A stretch of DNA of 64,000 bases from Synechococcus sp. MU1642 (GCF_020514115.1 NZ_VTKZ01000006.1:62001-126000); one strand, 5' to 3'. Shown: positions 39,028-51,518, counted from the stretch's first letter. Made by a program: numbers and translations. Notes: a model not told the origin generated them from the letters alone.

Positions 39028-39824
39028 TGCGGGTATTCGGGCTGAACCGGCGGATCATCCGGGTGCTTCTTGGCTCCCAGTACGCCCACATGCTCGAGTA
39101 CCGCGCCGAGATTGCCCTTTGGGCCCTCTCTGGGGTGCTGCCCTTCATCATGCTCAGCGTTTGGAGCGGCAGTGACGCGCGATCGGGGTTGGGGCTGGAT
39201 GGTTCGGCCCTGGATCGCTATTTCCTCAGCGCTTTTCTGGTGCGCCAGTTCTCGGTGGTGTGGGTGGTGTATGCCTTCGAGGAAGACGCTCTTCTCGGCC
39301 GGCTCTCGCCCTACCTGCTGCAACCGCTTCATCCGCTTTGGCGATATGTGGCGGCCCACCTCGGTGAGCAGCTCACCCGTCTGCCCTTCGCAGCCCTAAT
39401 AGCAGCTGTGTTCTTTGCGGTGCAACCCCAGGCCTTCTGGGTGCCGTCGTTGGGGGGCTTTCTGCTGGCCTGGCTGGCCACCTGGATGGCCTTTGCCATC
39501 GCCTTCCTGTTCCAGAGCCTGATTGCGGCCCTCTGCTTCTGGAGTGAGAAGGCCAGTGCCTTGGAGCGGCTCCAGTTCATTCCATTCCTGTTCCTTTCAG
39601 GCTTACTGGCGCCGCTCACGGCGTTCCCGCCGGCGGTGCGGGCTGTAGCCCAATGGACGCCTTTCCCATATCTGATCGACTTCCCGGCCCGGGTGCTGGC
39701 GGGCCAGCCGGTGGATCTTTTGGCAGGCTTCGGGGCGCAACTGGCTTGGATCGTCCTGCTGTTGCCGCTGGTGCTGCTGCTCTGGCGGGCCGGCGTGCGG
39801 CGCTACAGCGCCATGGGGGCCTGA
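39027..39824 (+). CDS. ABC-2-type permease (first of two)
   Basis: The 265-residue protein has about six hydrophobic segments (for example IALWALSGVLPFIMLSVWSG and LLPLVLLLWRAGVRRYS). It has the LERLQFIPFLFLSGLLAPLT segment typical of ABC-2 permeases of the DUF990 type. It starts on the last base of the ATPase stop and its stop shares a base with the next start, so the cassette is translationally coupled. Confidence 0.85.
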   Translation: MRVFGLNRRIIRVLLGSQYAHMLEYRAEIALWALSGVLPFIMLSVWSGSDARSGLGLDGSALDRYFLSAFLVRQFSVVWVVYAFEEDALLGRLSPYLLQPLHPLWRYVAAHLGEQLTRLPFAALIAAVFFAVQPQAFWVPSLGGFLLAWLATWMAFAIAFLFQSLIAALCFWSEKASALERLQFIPFLFLSGLLAPLTAFPPAVRAVAQWTPFPYLIDFPARVLAGQPVDLLAGFGAQLAWIVLLLPLVLLLWRAGVRRYSAMGA

Positions 39825-40612
39825 TGGGGAGGTACTGGCGAACTCTGCGTCGCTTCTGGGGCACGGCCGTGGCGGTGCAGCTGGAATATCAGGCCAACGT
39901 GTTGATTGAGCTGCTGGCGGTGGCAATGAGCCTCAGCGGCAGCCTGTTTTTGCTCTCGCTGTTCTATGGCCCCGATCAGACGTTGGGGGGTTGGAGCTGG
40001 GCCCAGGCCCTGATGGTGCAGGGGCTCTATACGGTGTTCGATGGCATGGCCACCACCTGGTTGCGCCCGAACCTCGGGGCGATCGTTACCCACGTGCGCG
40101 AGGGCACCCTGGATTTCGTGCTGCTCAAGCCGATCGACAGCCAGTTCTGGTTGTCGCTGCGCACGCTCTCGCCGGCGGGGCTGCCGGAGATCGGCTTGGG
40201 GCTGGGGCTCTTGGCCTGGGGCAGCCATCAGGCCGGCGTAGTGCTCACTTTGTCCTCACTGCTCACCGTGCTGGTGATGCTGTTGGCCGGTGGCTTGATC
40301 CTCTATTCGCTCTGGTTTCTGATCGCCGCCACCAGCATCTGGTTCGTCAAAACCTGGAATGCCACCGAGGTGTTGCGGGCCCTGCTGGCCTCCGGCCGTT
40401 ATCCCCTCAACGCCTATCCGCCCGCCTTGCGCCTGCTGTTCACCCTGGTGCTGCCCGTGGCGTTCCTCACCACGGTTCCGGCTCAAGTGCTGCTCGGTGA
40501 AGCCGCGGCACCAATGTTGCTCGCAGGTTTGGGGTTGGCGGTGCTGTTTTTTGCGGCGGCGCGGGCCTTTTGGCTTTTTGCCCTTCGCTTCTACACCTCG
40601 GCATCGAGTTAA
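39824..40612 (+). CDS. ABC-2-type permease (second of two)
   Basis: From the ATG at 39824 the 262-residue protein starts MGRYWRTLRRFWGTAVAVQL. It has multiple membrane helices and the characteristic permease segments LREGTLDFVLLKP-like (REGTLDFVLLKPIDSQFW) and ALLASGRYPLNAYPPALRL. Together with the first permease and the ATPase it should form a heterodimeric exporter. The frame is open upstream to 39653 but that part overlaps the first permease. Confidence 0.85.
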   Translation: MGRYWRTLRRFWGTAVAVQLEYQANVLIELLAVAMSLSGSLFLLSLFYGPDQTLGGWSWAQALMVQGLYTVFDGMATTWLRPNLGAIVTHVREGTLDFVLLKPIDSQFWLSLRTLSPAGLPEIGLGLGLLAWGSHQAGVVLTLSSLLTVLVMLLAGGLILYSLWFLIAATSIWFVKTWNATEVLRALLASGRYPLNAYPPALRLLFTLVLPVAFLTTVPAQVLLGEAAAPMLLAGLGLAVLFFAAARAFWLFALRFYTSASS

Positions 40613-40647
40613 GTGCAATGCTCCACGCCATGCGTGGGTGATTCCGC

Positions 40648-41246
40648 TTGATCTCCTTGGTTCAGCATTGGCTGCCGGATGTGTTGGAGCTGCTGCGCTC
40701 CCCCGCTGGGGCGTTGCTGTTCATGCCGCTCTACGCCCTCTGGGTGACGCTGCTGCTGCCGGGGGTGTGGGCCTCGATGTTGGCCGGGGTGCTTTACGGC
40801 ACCTGGCTCGGCAGTGCCCTTGTGTTTGTGGGGGCCTGCCTGGGGGCAGTGGTGGTGTTCCTGCTGGGGCGTTCGGTGCTGCGCGACTGGGCCCGGCGCC
40901 GGTTGGAGCAGCTCCCCAAGCTGCAGGCGGTGGAGCGGGCCGTCAGCAAAGAGGGGCTGAGGTTGGTGTTGCTGACGCGTCTCTCGCCCGCCTTTCCTTT
41001 TTCTCTGCTCAACCTGGCCTATGGCCTCAGTGAGGTGAGCCTGCGGGACTACAGCATCGGCTTGATCGGCATCCTCCCCGGCACGGTGTTGTTTTGCGGG
41101 TTGGGGGCGCTGGCCGGCGATGTGGCCCGTTTCGGGGAGGTGCTGGGGGGTGAGGCCGATGCCAGCACCTGGGCGCTGCGGGTGATTGGCGTGCTCGCCA
41201 CGCTGGCGGTGGTCTGGCTGGTGAGCCGGGCGGCCAGGCGGGCCCT

Positions 41247-41271
<25 letters not shown>
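40648..41271 (+). CDS. TVP38/TMEM64 (DedA-like, SNARE-associated) membrane protein
   Basis: The 207-residue membrane protein has several hydrophobic helices, the domain core GVLYGTWLGSALVFVGACLG, and LTRLSPAFPFSLLNLAYGLS, the conserved R-x-S/x-P-x-x-P-F segment of the VTT domain. These proteins are linked to lipid scrambling or envelope functions. The start is a TTG (40648). Its 3' end overlaps the minus-strand small gene by 25 bases. Confidence 0.85.
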
Positions 41272-43883
<2,612 letters not shown>

Positions 43884-43927
43884 CACCAGCTGTCAAAGCA
43901 GGGCCGAGTCTGACTGACCACGGCAAG

Positions 43928-44503
43928 ATGGCGCTGATTCGGATCTCCTCCCCCCGTTCTGTGCCTTTGCAGCCCCTGCTGCCGTTGTTTCACCGCCTCA
44001 ATCGGGAACACTTTGGCGGTGCGCTGGTGGATGGGGGCCAGCCGTTAACGGCGGTGCGCTGGAGCGATGGGCGGATGAGCCGTACTGCTGGTTTTTATCG
44101 TCGTGGCCCTGGGGTGGGTGAAGGTCGCGGTAGTGAAATCGTGCTGTCGCGGCCGGTGCTTGAGCCGCTGCCGCAGAGCGCAATGGAAAGCACGCTCTGC
44201 CACGAGATGATCCACGCCTGGGTTGATCTGGTGCAGCGTCGCCGCGAAAGCCATGGCCCGCTGTTCCGGGCCCGGATGGCCGCCATCAATGCGGCCCAGA
44301 CCCGCTTTCAGGTGAGCATCCGCCACAGCTATCCGGTGCCGCCCCGGCCGGCCCGCTGGTTGGCGGTCTGTCCCCGTTGCGGCCGTCGTACCCCCTGCCG
44401 GAGACGCACGCGCAATGCCGCTTGCCGTGCCTGTTGCGTCGAGCACTTTCACGGCCGCTGGGATTCCAGTTGTGTGCTCAGTTACGTGGAGGCGGAGGGT
44501 TAG
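43928..44503 (+). CDS. SprT-like zinc metalloprotease-family protein
   Basis: The 191-residue protein has the SprT-family zinc motif in MESTLCHEMIHAWVDLVQRR (HEMIH), followed by SHGPLFRARMAAIN. A C-terminal zinc ribbon has CPRCGRRTPCRRR and CRACCVEHF. This matches the SprT/Spartan-like fold; bacterial SprT function is not well defined. The next small frame begins right after the stop. Confidence 0.88.
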   Translation: MALIRISSPRSVPLQPLLPLFHRLNREHFGGALVDGGQPLTAVRWSDGRMSRTAGFYRRGPGVGEGRGSEIVLSRPVLEPLPQSAMESTLCHEMIHAWVDLVQRRRESHGPLFRARMAAINAAQTRFQVSIRHSYPVPPRPARWLAVCPRCGRRTPCRRRTRNAACRACCVEHFHGRWDSSCVLSYVEAEG

Positions 44504-44599
44504 GTGGAGGTGTTCTGGTTGTCATTGGAGTGCGGCGGTGTGGTGATTGTGTTGCTGGGATTGCGGCGGGAACAGTGGTTGCGCCGCCGCCGTCGGTAA
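44504..44599 (+). CDS. Possible 31-residue membrane peptide after the SprT-like gene
   Basis: The GTG at 44504 directly follows the SprT-like TAG. The product starts MEVFWLSLECGGVVIVLLGL and ends with an Arg-rich REQWLRRRRR before TAA at 44597-44599, nine bases before the next ATG. A hydrophobic helix plus a positively charged tail and tight packing support a real gene; no family is recognised. Confidence 0.4.
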   Translation: MEVFWLSLECGGVVIVLLGLRREQWLRRRRR

Positions 44600-44608
44600 C
44601 GTCGGGGT

Positions 44609-45142
44609 ATGGAGGAGCGTTTTGATCGGTTGGATCGGTTCCGTGATCAACGGGATCGTCGTCTCGACCAGTTCTTGGAAACCGGACGTCAGTTCGTGGA
44701 TGGGGTGTCCGGCCGTCGACCAGGACAACGGCCCGGAGTGCGGCGCTCCGGTTTGGATCTTGATTCAGTTGGCCGCTGGGTCGGCGAGAAAGTCGAGTGG
44801 CTTCTGGAGGAGGACGACGATTGGCAGGAGCCTTGGCAAGAAGCTGGCCGTGGCCGCCCGGAGCCTGCGCGTTCGATGCGCTCAGCCCGGCGACCCCTCG
44901 ATGCGATCTCACGACGAAGCCGCCGCGGAACAGCAGCTCAAGCTCCAGCGCCCACGGCAACACCGCCTGTGGCTCAGGAGTTCAACGCAGACCAGGGGGA
45001 GTGGCCGGAAGACGAGAGCTTCCGGCTGCAGCGCTGGTCGCGCTCAGCCCAGCCGGCAAACCGTCCGGAGCCCGAAGCCGCTCCTAATCCCGCTGGCTCT
45101 CGCAGGGCCTTGCCGCGCTCTAGCCGTCGCCGGGCCGACTAA
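44609..45142 (+). CDS. Low-complexity, highly charged hypothetical protein
   Basis: The 177-residue product opens MEERFDRLDRFRDQRDRRLD, has an ordered middle (GRWVGEKVEWLLEEDDDWQE) and a Pro/Ala/Arg-rich disordered C-terminal half. I recognise no domain. Convergent overlap of 4 bases with the following minus-strand gene. Its strong Arg/Asp content may reflect a scaffolding or nucleic-acid role, but nothing specific can be claimed. Confidence 0.6.
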   Translation: MEERFDRLDRFRDQRDRRLDQFLETGRQFVDGVSGRRPGQRPGVRRSGLDLDSVGRWVGEKVEWLLEEDDDWQEPWQEAGRGRPEPARSMRSARRPLDAISRRSRRGTAAQAPAPTATPPVAQEFNADQGEWPEDESFRLQRWSRSAQPANRPEPEAAPNPAGSRRALPRSSRRRAD

Positions 45143-45576
45143 CGGCTGGGGTGCAATGAGCGTGGGCTGACCCGGTAGCGGCAGCCCCGTGCTTCTAGCT
45201 GGTGATTCACATCCTCGAGCAGCTCTCCGGGCATCTCTTCCGCCATCTGGTCTGCGGTGGCAGTGATCGATGGGGATCCCACCTGGAGGGCCTCCAGCAG
45301 TTGGGTCCACTGCTCCACCTGCAGGCTGCGGCTCATGGGCTCATAGCCCTTGCGCTCCAGCAGCTGACTGCAAACCGAGCGGTTCCAGAGCACGGTGCGT
45401 CCCTGGCCATGGGGGCCTGTCTGCATGGCGGCATTGGCGTCGAGGGCGCTTTGGGTGGGGCGACCGCGACGGTCACGCCAGCCTTGATGCTCGAGAGTCT
45501 TGCCGCAGTGAATCGCCGAAATGCCGTAGATCCGACCGAGGTCGGTGAGGCTGAGCCAGGAGGTGGTGGCAGCCAT
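45139..45576 (-). CDS. Hypothetical protein with possible helix-turn-helix-like N-terminus
   Basis: From the ATG at 45576 the 145-residue protein starts MAATTSWLSLTDLGRIYGIS, continues AIHCGKTLEHQGWRDRRGRP, and then a helical region VCSQLLERKGYEP. The N-terminal part (SLTDLGRIYGISAIHCGKTL) has the spacing of a helix-turn-helix, so DNA binding is conceivable but unproven. The frame is open to 45642; the upstream residues look non-coding. Confidence 0.6.
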   Translation of the reverse strand: MAATTSWLSLTDLGRIYGISAIHCGKTLEHQGWRDRRGRPTQSALDANAAMQTGPHGQGRTVLWNRSVCSQLLERKGYEPMSRSLQVEQWTQLLEALQVGSPSITATADQMAEEMPGELLEDVNHQLEARGCRYRVSPRSLHPSR

Positions 45577-45666
45577 GACACGGTGAACCGAAGTGCTCAC
45601 ATCTTCCTGAATGCACAGGGGATAGCAAGTTGTCAAGAGCAAATCCCAACAAACCCGCAGGTTTGT

Positions 45667-46203
45667 TCATGAATTTTGTTGAAACTCCTGGCGCAGCGTT
45701 GGTCCGAGCCAGGTTTCGAGTTGCGGGCTGAACACTTCGCGAATCACGGTGAGGGCCTTGCCCTGGCGGAAGAAGCGGTAATGGCGGCTCCAGTAGGGGC
45801 CGCGATGGCCAAAGGTCTGGTCCAGCCAATCCCCCTCCACCAGTGCCAAGCCGTCCACCTCGCGGAACAGCTCGGAACGCCCTTCGGTGAGGCTTTTCCA
45901 AATCGGCTGGTTGCGGTCCCGCAGGTGCCAATCCGCTTCGGCTTGGTTCCACCAGCTTTCGGCCCAGGCCAGCGGGGTGCCGCCGCAGGTCAGCCACACC
46001 TGGCGCCGCAGCAGCGGTGCCATCAATTCATTCACCTCCATAGGTGCCCCGGGGTGGTCGGTCTGGTCGGCCTCCATGGCGATCAGATCCACGGCAACGG
46101 GCGAACCGGTGAGCAAGCGCAGGTGGCGGGTCGGGCTGCCATCACCCAGCAGCATCAGCCGCCAGGGGCCGGGCAGTTGACGCGGTCCGTCCGCTGACAG
46201 CAC
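45667..46203 (-). CDS. Chorismate-lyase-like (DUF98/UbiC-related) protein
   Basis: The core (GPWRLMLLGDGSPTRHLRLL, then PVAVDLIAMEAD and RRQVWLTCGGTPLAWAESWW) matches the chorismate pyruvate-lyase-like family, which makes 4-hydroxybenzoate for plastoquinone or related quinones in cyanobacteria. The nearest standard start is the GTG at 46203 (178 residues). Family-like sequence seems to extend upstream (LWQAP) toward a CTG at 46266 that has a GGGAGG six bases before it, so the true start may be that unusual codon. Confidence 0.75.
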   Translation of the reverse strand: MLSADGPRQLPGPWRLMLLGDGSPTRHLRLLTGSPVAVDLIAMEADQTDHPGAPMEVNELMAPLLRRQVWLTCGGTPLAWAESWWNQAEADWHLRDRNQPIWKSLTEGRSELFREVDGLALVEGDWLDQTFGHRGPYWSRHYRFFRQGKALTVIREVFSPQLETWLGPTLRQEFQQNS

Positions 46204-46262
46204 GGCATTGGTTGGGGCTTGCCAGAGCTGGTGCGGTGATGGGTGAAGACGGGGGGCGTGGT

Positions 46263-46613
46263 TCAGAACAGTCCTCCCGCCGAGAGGGCTTGGCGTTGGC
46301 CGTTGCGGCTGATCACGGCACTTTGCTGCCGTTCCAGCTCCAGGCGGGAGGGCCGCAGGCTGCTCACCAGCCAGGCGCTGCAGATAACCCCGGTCACGGC
46401 GATGCCACTGATCAGCGGCAGCAGCCAAGCGGAGGGGGAGCGGCGCTTGCTTGGTTCGGCTGGTTTGGTTGTTGGTTCGTGTACTGCCACATGCACCGGC
46501 ACCAGGTTCGGTTGGCTTGGGGCGGTTGCCATCTCACGCTCGAACACGTTGTCCATCACCTGCTCGGCCCGCAGGTTCCAGTAGGCACGTGAGGTGGAAA
46601 CCCGGGCTGACAC
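46263..46613 (-). CDS. Membrane-anchored hypothetical protein, 116 residues
   Basis: The GTG at 46613 starts MSARVSTSRAYWNLRAEQVM, followed by a polar Pro-rich region, one membrane helix (WLLPLISGIAVTGVICSAWL) and a short helical tail. An internal ATG at 46556 (MDNVFERE) is an alternative start. No family is recognised. It lies directly upstream of the chorismate-lyase-like gene on the same strand and just after mnmG. Confidence 0.55.
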   Translation of the reverse strand: MSARVSTSRAYWNLRAEQVMDNVFEREMATAPSQPNLVPVHVAVHEPTTKPAEPSKRRSPSAWLLPLISGIAVTGVICSAWLVSSLRPSRLELERQQSAVISRNGQRQALSAGGLF

Positions 46614-46638
46614 GGCCAGACGTTTCAGGACGTCAACG

Positions 46639-48570
46639 CTATCGAGCTTCTGCCGTTGGGGCGAGGGTTTGGCGTTCCCTTTGCTGCAGTTCCAGCCACA
46701 TCAACAGGGCGGTGATGTCGGCTTTGCTGACGCCGGGGATGCGGCTGGCTTGCCCCAGGGTGCTGGGTTGAATGGCCATGAGCTTTTCGCGGGCTTCATT
46801 GGAGAGGGTGCCGATGCCGGCGTAGTTGAGATCGGCTGGAAGCTTGCGCTGGCTCTGGCGTTTCACCTGATCGATCTGCTGCTGCTGGCGTTGCAGGTAG
46901 CCGCTGTATTTGATGTCGATCTCAGCGCCTTCGCGCACCGGCAGGGGCAGATCTGCGTCGGCCAAGCCATGGCGTACCAGATCGGCGGCGTGCATGCCGG
47001 GCCGGCGCAGCAGGTCTGCCAGGGTGATCGAGCCTTTGATCACTGCACCGGTTTCCTCTTCCACCGCTGGGGCCGCCGGATCGCTCACCTTGAGCCGCAC
47101 GGTTTCCAGCCGCTGCTTTTCGCCCTCCATCGCCTGGAATTTGTCTTTGAACAGCTGCCAGCGGCGGTCGTCGATCAGGCCCAGCTCTCGCCCCAACGGT
47201 GTGAGACGGCGGTCGGCGTTGTCACCCCGCAGGATCAGGCGGTATTCGCTGCGGCTGGTGAGCACCCGGTAGGGCTCGCGCAGGTCTTTGCTCACCAAAT
47301 CGTCGATCATCGTGCCGATGTAGCTGCCCTCACGGGGGAAGTGCACCGGCTCCTGGCCGCCAATCAGCCGGGCCGCGTTGACGCCGGCCACCAGGCCCTG
47401 GGCGGCGGCTTCCTCATAGCCCGTGGTGCCATTGAGCTGGCCGGCACTGAATAGGCCGCGCACCCGCTTGGTTTCCAGGGAGGGTTTGAGTTGGGTGGCG
47501 GGCAAGTAGTCGTAATCCACTGAATAGGCCGGCCGCAGCATCACGGCCTTCTCCAGGCCTGGCAGGCTGCGCAGCAATTGCAGCTGGATCGGTTCTGGTA
47601 GGCCGGTGGAGAAGCCCTGCACATAGATCTCCGGCGTGTCGCGCCCCTCCGGCTCGAGGAAGATTTGGTGGCTGTTCTTGTCCGCGAAGCGAACGATCTT
47701 GTCCTCGATTGAGGGGCAGTAACGCGGGCCCTTGCTGTCGATCACTCCGCCGTAGATGGCGGTGAGGTGCAGGTTGTCGCGAATCAGCTGATGGGTTTCG
47801 GCGGTGGTGCGGGTGATGTGGCAGCTCATCTGCTCACCGCTCACCCAGGCGGCCGGGTCGAAGGAGAAGAAGCGATCGGCTGCATCGCTGGGCTGCTCTT
47901 CCAGTTGATCGAGGGCGATGCTGCGCCGGTCCACCCGGGCGGGGGTGCCGGTTTTGAGCCGGTCGGTCTGGAAGCCGAGTTGCTGCAGCGATTCGGTGAG
48001 CCCTTCGGCGGCCTGTTCACCAGCGCGGCCGGCGGCCATCGATTGATGCCCCACCCAGATGCGGCCCCCCAGGAAGGTGCCGGCGGTGAGGATCACCGCT
48101 TCAGCGCCATAAACGCTGCCGAAATAGGTGTGGATGCCGCTCATGCGTTGTTGATCGCCTTCACCGGTGGTTTCCAGGCCGGTCACCATCGCTTCGCGCA
48201 GGGCGAGGTTGGGGGTGTGCTGCAGCAGCTGCAGCATCTGGCGGGAATAGAGCCGCTTGTCGGTTTGGGCGCGCAGGGCCCAAACCGCCGGGCCGCGGCT
48301 GGCGTTAAGGATGCGCTTTTGGATGGCGGTGGCATCGGCCAGGCGACCGATTACCCCACCGAGGGCATCCACTTCATGGACGAGCTGGCTCTTGGCGGGG
48401 CCACCAACGGCCGGGTTGCAGGGCTGCCAGGCGATGCGATCGAGATTGAGGCTGAACAGGGCGGTGTTCAGGCCCAGCCTGGCGGCGGTGATCGCCGCTT
48501 CACAACCGGCATGGCCGCCGCCGACCACGATCACGTCGAAGGATTCGGTGGGGGCGGCGGAGCTACTCAT
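46639..48570 (-). CDS. mnmG: tRNA uridine-5-carboxymethylaminomethyl modification enzyme MnmG (GidA)
   Basis: MnmG with MnmE modifies the wobble uridine of several tRNAs. The 643-residue FAD protein has the Rossmann start [20 protein letters not shown], the [20 protein letters not shown] signature, the [11 protein letters not shown] segment and the C-terminal [15 protein letters not shown] region. Length is normal. Confidence 0.96.
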   Translation of the reverse strand: MSSSAAPTESFDVIVVGGGHAGCEAAITAARLGLNTALFSLNLDRIAWQPCNPAVGGPAKSQLVHEVDALGGVIGRLADATAIQKRILNASRGPAVWALRAQTDKRLYSRQMLQLLQHTPNLALREAMVTGLETTGEGDQQRMSGIHTYFGSVYGAEAVILTAGTFLGGRIWVGHQSMAAGRAGEQAAEGLTESLQQLGFQTDRLKTGTPARVDRRSIALDQLEEQPSDAADRFFSFDPAAWVSGEQMSCHITRTTAETHQLIRDNLHLTAIYGGVIDSKGPRYCPSIEDKIVRFADKNSHQIFLEPEGRDTPEIYVQGFSTGLPEPIQLQLLRSLPGLEKAVMLRPAYSVDYDYLPATQLKPSLETKRVRGLFSAGQLNGTTGYEEAAAQGLVAGVNAARLIGGQEPVHFPREGSYIGTMIDDLVSKDLREPYRVLTSRSEYRLILRGDNADRRLTPLGRELGLIDDRRWQLFKDKFQAMEGEKQRLETVRLKVSDPAAPAVEEETGAVIKGSITLADLLRRPGMHAADLVRHGLADADLPLPVREGAEIDIKYSGYLQRQQQQIDQVKRQSQRKLPADLNYAGIGTLSNEAREKLMAIQPSTLGQASRIPGVSKADITALLMWLELQQRERQTLAPTAEAR

Positions 48571-48591
48571 GGCTCCATTATCTGAGTTGGC

Positions 48592-49998
48592 TCAGGCCGC
48601 CAGGTTGCGGAAGCGGGTGAACTGCGGCTCGAACAGCAACTTCACCGTGCCCACTGGCCCGTTGCGGTGCTTGGTCACGATCACTTCGGTAATGCCGCGG
48701 TCCGGTGTTTCCGGGTTGTAGTACTCGTCGCGGTAGATCATCAGCACCAGGTCGGCGTCCTGTTCGATTGAGCCCGATTCCCGCAGGTCGCTCAGCATCG
48801 GGCGCTTGTTGGTTCGTGCTTCCACACCCCGGCTTAGCTGGGAGAGGGCAATCACCGGCACGTTCAGTTCCCGGGCCATCTGCTTCAGGCCTCGGGTGAT
48901 GCGCGACAGCTCCTGCACCCGGTTGTCCGAGCCCGAGCCTTCCATCAGCTGCAGGTAGTCGATCATCACCAGCCCCAGCTCCTTGCCCTGTTCGGCCATC
49001 AGCCGCCGGCAGAGCGAGCGCATCTCCAGCACGCCGGAGTTGGGTTTGTCGTCGATGAACATCGGCAGTTGCCCCAGGCTGTTGATGCCCTGGCCCAGCA
49101 GCGGCCATTCCTCCTGCTGCAGGCGGCCGGTGCGTAGGCGGCCCGCTTCGATGCCCACTTCCATCGAGAGCAAGCGGTAGGTGAGCTGTTCCTTGCTCAT
49201 CTCCAGGGAGAACAAGCACACCGGCATGTCGTGCAGCTGGGCCACGTTCTTGGCCAGGTTCAGCGCGATTGAGGTTTTGCCCATGGCCGGCCGGCCCGCC
49301 ACGATGATCAGGTCGCTTCGCTGCAGGCCCTGGGTCATCGCATCCAGGTCGTAGAAGTTCACAGGGATGCCGGCCACCGAGGTGCCCAGCGAGCGGCTCT
49401 CGATCTCCTCAAAGGTCTGGGTGAGGATCTCGGCTGTGGGGGTGAGTCCCTTGGAAGGTTTCTCCTGGCTGATGGCAAAGATCTTCTGCTCCGCCTGGTC
49501 CAGCACCTGCTCCATTGGCAGGCTCTGATCAAAGCCCAGCTTGATCACCTCGTTGCCTGAGCGGATTAGCTGGCGGCGAAGGAACTTGTCCATGACCAGC
49601 CGGGCCACCTGCTCGATCGAGGCGGTGGACGGAACCCGCTCCACCAGCTCCACCAGTCGGTTGTTGCCGCCCACCTTCTCGAGGGCGCCGGTGTCGGCCA
49701 GCCAGGCGCTCATGGCGGTGAGATCTGTCGGCTTGCCCTGGCCGTGCAGCATCAGGGCGGTCCGGAAGATCTCCCGGTGGGCGTTCAGATAAAACGCTTC
49801 AGGCTGCAGCACATCAGCGACACGCCCGATCGCATCGGGATCCAGCAGGATGCCGCCCAGAACCGCTTCCTCTGCCTCAAGGTTTTGGGGCGGAAGCGAA
49901 TCGGGCAGAGCCTCAAAATTGGGCTCATCGTCGCGATAGCCCTGCCCAAAACCACGGCGTCCCCCATCGTTGTTTTCTGGTAGGGGGGCGCTCACCAT
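48592..49998 (-). CDS. dnaB: Replicative DNA helicase DnaB
   Basis: DnaB unwinds DNA at the fork. The 468-residue protein has the N-terminal domain (PPQNLEAEEAVLGGILLDPD), Walker A GRPAMGKTSIALNLA and the motif DLIIVAGRPAMG. It also has LVMIDYLQLMEGSGSDN (Walker B), and SQLSRGVEARTNKRPMLSDL with the Arg finger. It is uninterrupted; unlike some cyanobacterial DnaB genes it carries no intein. It lies just upstream of mnmG. Confidence 0.96.
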   Translation of the reverse strand: MVSAPLPENNDGGRRGFGQGYRDDEPNFEALPDSLPPQNLEAEEAVLGGILLDPDAIGRVADVLQPEAFYLNAHREIFRTALMLHGQGKPTDLTAMSAWLADTGALEKVGGNNRLVELVERVPSTASIEQVARLVMDKFLRRQLIRSGNEVIKLGFDQSLPMEQVLDQAEQKIFAISQEKPSKGLTPTAEILTQTFEEIESRSLGTSVAGIPVNFYDLDAMTQGLQRSDLIIVAGRPAMGKTSIALNLAKNVAQLHDMPVCLFSLEMSKEQLTYRLLSMEVGIEAGRLRTGRLQQEEWPLLGQGINSLGQLPMFIDDKPNSGVLEMRSLCRRLMAEQGKELGLVMIDYLQLMEGSGSDNRVQELSRITRGLKQMARELNVPVIALSQLSRGVEARTNKRPMLSDLRESGSIEQDADLVLMIYRDEYYNPETPDRGITEVIVTKHRNGPVGTVKLLFEPQFTRFRNLAA

Positions 49999-50069
49999 GG
50001 CGGCAGGGCCTGAAGCGAAGGGATCACACTCTGGCTCGAATGAGCGGTTTGAGTGTCAATTGACAGCGA

Positions 50070-50528
50070 TCAGTAGCCGACCACTTCCAAGTTGATCTCA
50101 GCTATGACTTCGGTGTGCAGCTTCACCGTCACGGTGTACTTACCGGTGCGATGGATTTCAGGCACCAGGATGTCGCGGCGGTCGATCTCTTTCTTGGTGG
50201 CGGTTTCGATGGCTTCTGCCACGTCGCCGTTGGTGACTGTGCCGAACAGCACATTGTCTTCACCGGTCTGCTTCTTCACTGTGAAGCGACCAATGGTGGA
50301 GAGGGCAGTCTTGAAGTCGATGGCTTCCTGCTTCAGGGCAGCCTGACGCTCAGCTTCTTTGGCCCGGCGGTGCTCTACCTGCTTCATCACCGCAGGGGTG
50401 AGAGGGACAGCTTTACCAAAGGGCAGCAGGAAGTTGCGGGCATAACCGGGAGCCACTTCGACCAGGTCTCCGTCCTTGCCCAGGCTGAGGATGTCCTCAT
50501 TCAGAACTATTTGTACACGCTTAGGCAT
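50070..50528 (-). CDS. rplI: 50S ribosomal protein L9
   Basis: The 152-residue protein has the L9 N-terminal domain ([20 protein letters not shown], then [16 protein letters not shown]), the long connecting helix rich in K/E/Q ([19 protein letters not shown]) and a C-terminal domain ending in [11 protein letters not shown]. It is followed by dnaB on the same strand, the common bacterial rplI-dnaB pairing. Confidence 0.97.
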   Translation of the reverse strand: MPKRVQIVLNEDILSLGKDGDLVEVAPGYARNFLLPFGKAVPLTPAVMKQVEHRRAKEAERQAALKQEAIDFKTALSTIGRFTVKKQTGEDNVLFGTVTNGDVAEAIETATKKEIDRRDILVPEIHRTGKYTVTVKLHTEVIAEINLEVVGY

Positions 50529-50606
50529 GGGACCGGTACGAAGGTTGGAGGCGGGTGCGATCGACCACGTTACGACGTGGCCTGTTGTTGAAGAAAGTTT
50601 CGAGCC

Positions 50607-51518
50607 TCAGGAGGCTCCCTCGACATAACGGGCTGTGCGGATCCGGCTGGCCAGTCCAAGCCGCTTGAGCAGGCGGACATGCTGCCAGGTGAGATCAAAT
50701 TCAAACCAGCGCAAACCATGGCGCGCACTGGCCGGATGGGCGTGGTGGTTGTTGTGCCAGCCCTCGCCGAAGGAGAGCAGCGCCACCCACCAGCAATTGC
50801 GAGACAGGTCGGGGCAATCGAAATTGCGGTAGCCGAAGGCGTGGGTGGCGGAATTCACCAGCCATGTCACGTGGTAGACGACCACAAGGCGCAGAGGGAT
50901 GGCCCAAAGCACCAGGCCAATGCCACCGCCATAAACCTGGATGGCTTCACCGAACCAGTAGAGCCCCAGGCCCAGGGGGATCTGCAGCAGCAGGAACCAG
51001 CGGTCGAGCCAGCGATAGAAGGGGTCGCATTGAAGGTCGCCGGCGTAGCGGTCGAGTTCCTTCAGGGCAGGGATGTCATGCAGCATCCATTCGCTGTGGG
51101 CCCACCACAGGCCACGCCCAGCGTCGTGGTGATCTGTGGGCTGATCCGAAAAACGGTGGTGATGGCGATGCAGCCCCACCCATTCGATCGGTCCGCTCTG
51201 GCAGGCGAGGGTGCCCATCAGCACCAGGATGCGCTCAACCCACACCGGCACCACCAGGCTGCGGTGCGCCACCAGACGGTGCAGGCCCAGGGTGACGCCC
51301 AGCACCGTCATCCAATAGAGGACGCCGAAGGCCACAACGCCCTGCCAGCTCCAGAAGCGCGGAAGCAGCGCCACGGTGGCGAGCACGTGCATCACAAGCA
51401 TGAAGCTGGTGGTTCCCGTCTTGAATTTGCGCTGACGCGCCGGCAGGGGATCGCGCGGTGCCATCACCGCGGCCCGTTGCCGAAGCTCGCGGGTGTCAGC
51501 TGTTTGCGAGGAAACCAA
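50607..51518 (-). CDS. desC: Acyl-lipid/acyl-CoA desaturase (DesC-like delta-9)
   Basis: The enzyme introduces a double bond into saturated fatty acids of membrane lipids. The 303-residue membrane protein has the three His boxes: HRLVAHRS, GLHRHHHRF and GEGWHNNHHAHP. Membrane helices flank them. The first Met (MVSSQT at 51518) is used, but a later Met (MAPRDPL) is possible. Regulation by temperature or light is common in this family but not visible here. Confidence 0.88.
   Translation of the reverse strand: MVSSQTADTRELRQRAAVMAPRDPLPARQRKFKTGTTSFMLVMHVLATVALLPRFWSWQGVVAFGVLYWMTVLGVTLGLHRLVAHRSLVVPVWVERILVLMGTLACQSGPIEWVGLHRHHHRFSDQPTDHHDAGRGLWWAHSEWMLHDIPALKELDRYAGDLQCDPFYRWLDRWFLLLQIPLGLGLYWFGEAIQVYGGGIGLVLWAIPLRLVVVYHVTWLVNSATHAFGYRNFDCPDLSRNCWWVALLSFGEGWHNNHHAHPASARHGLRWFEFDLTWQHVRLLKRLGLASRIRTARYVEGAS

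Noticed and set aside
48592-49998. Possible intein in dnaB
   Set aside because: The gene is 468 residues with contiguous helicase motifs, so there is no insertion.
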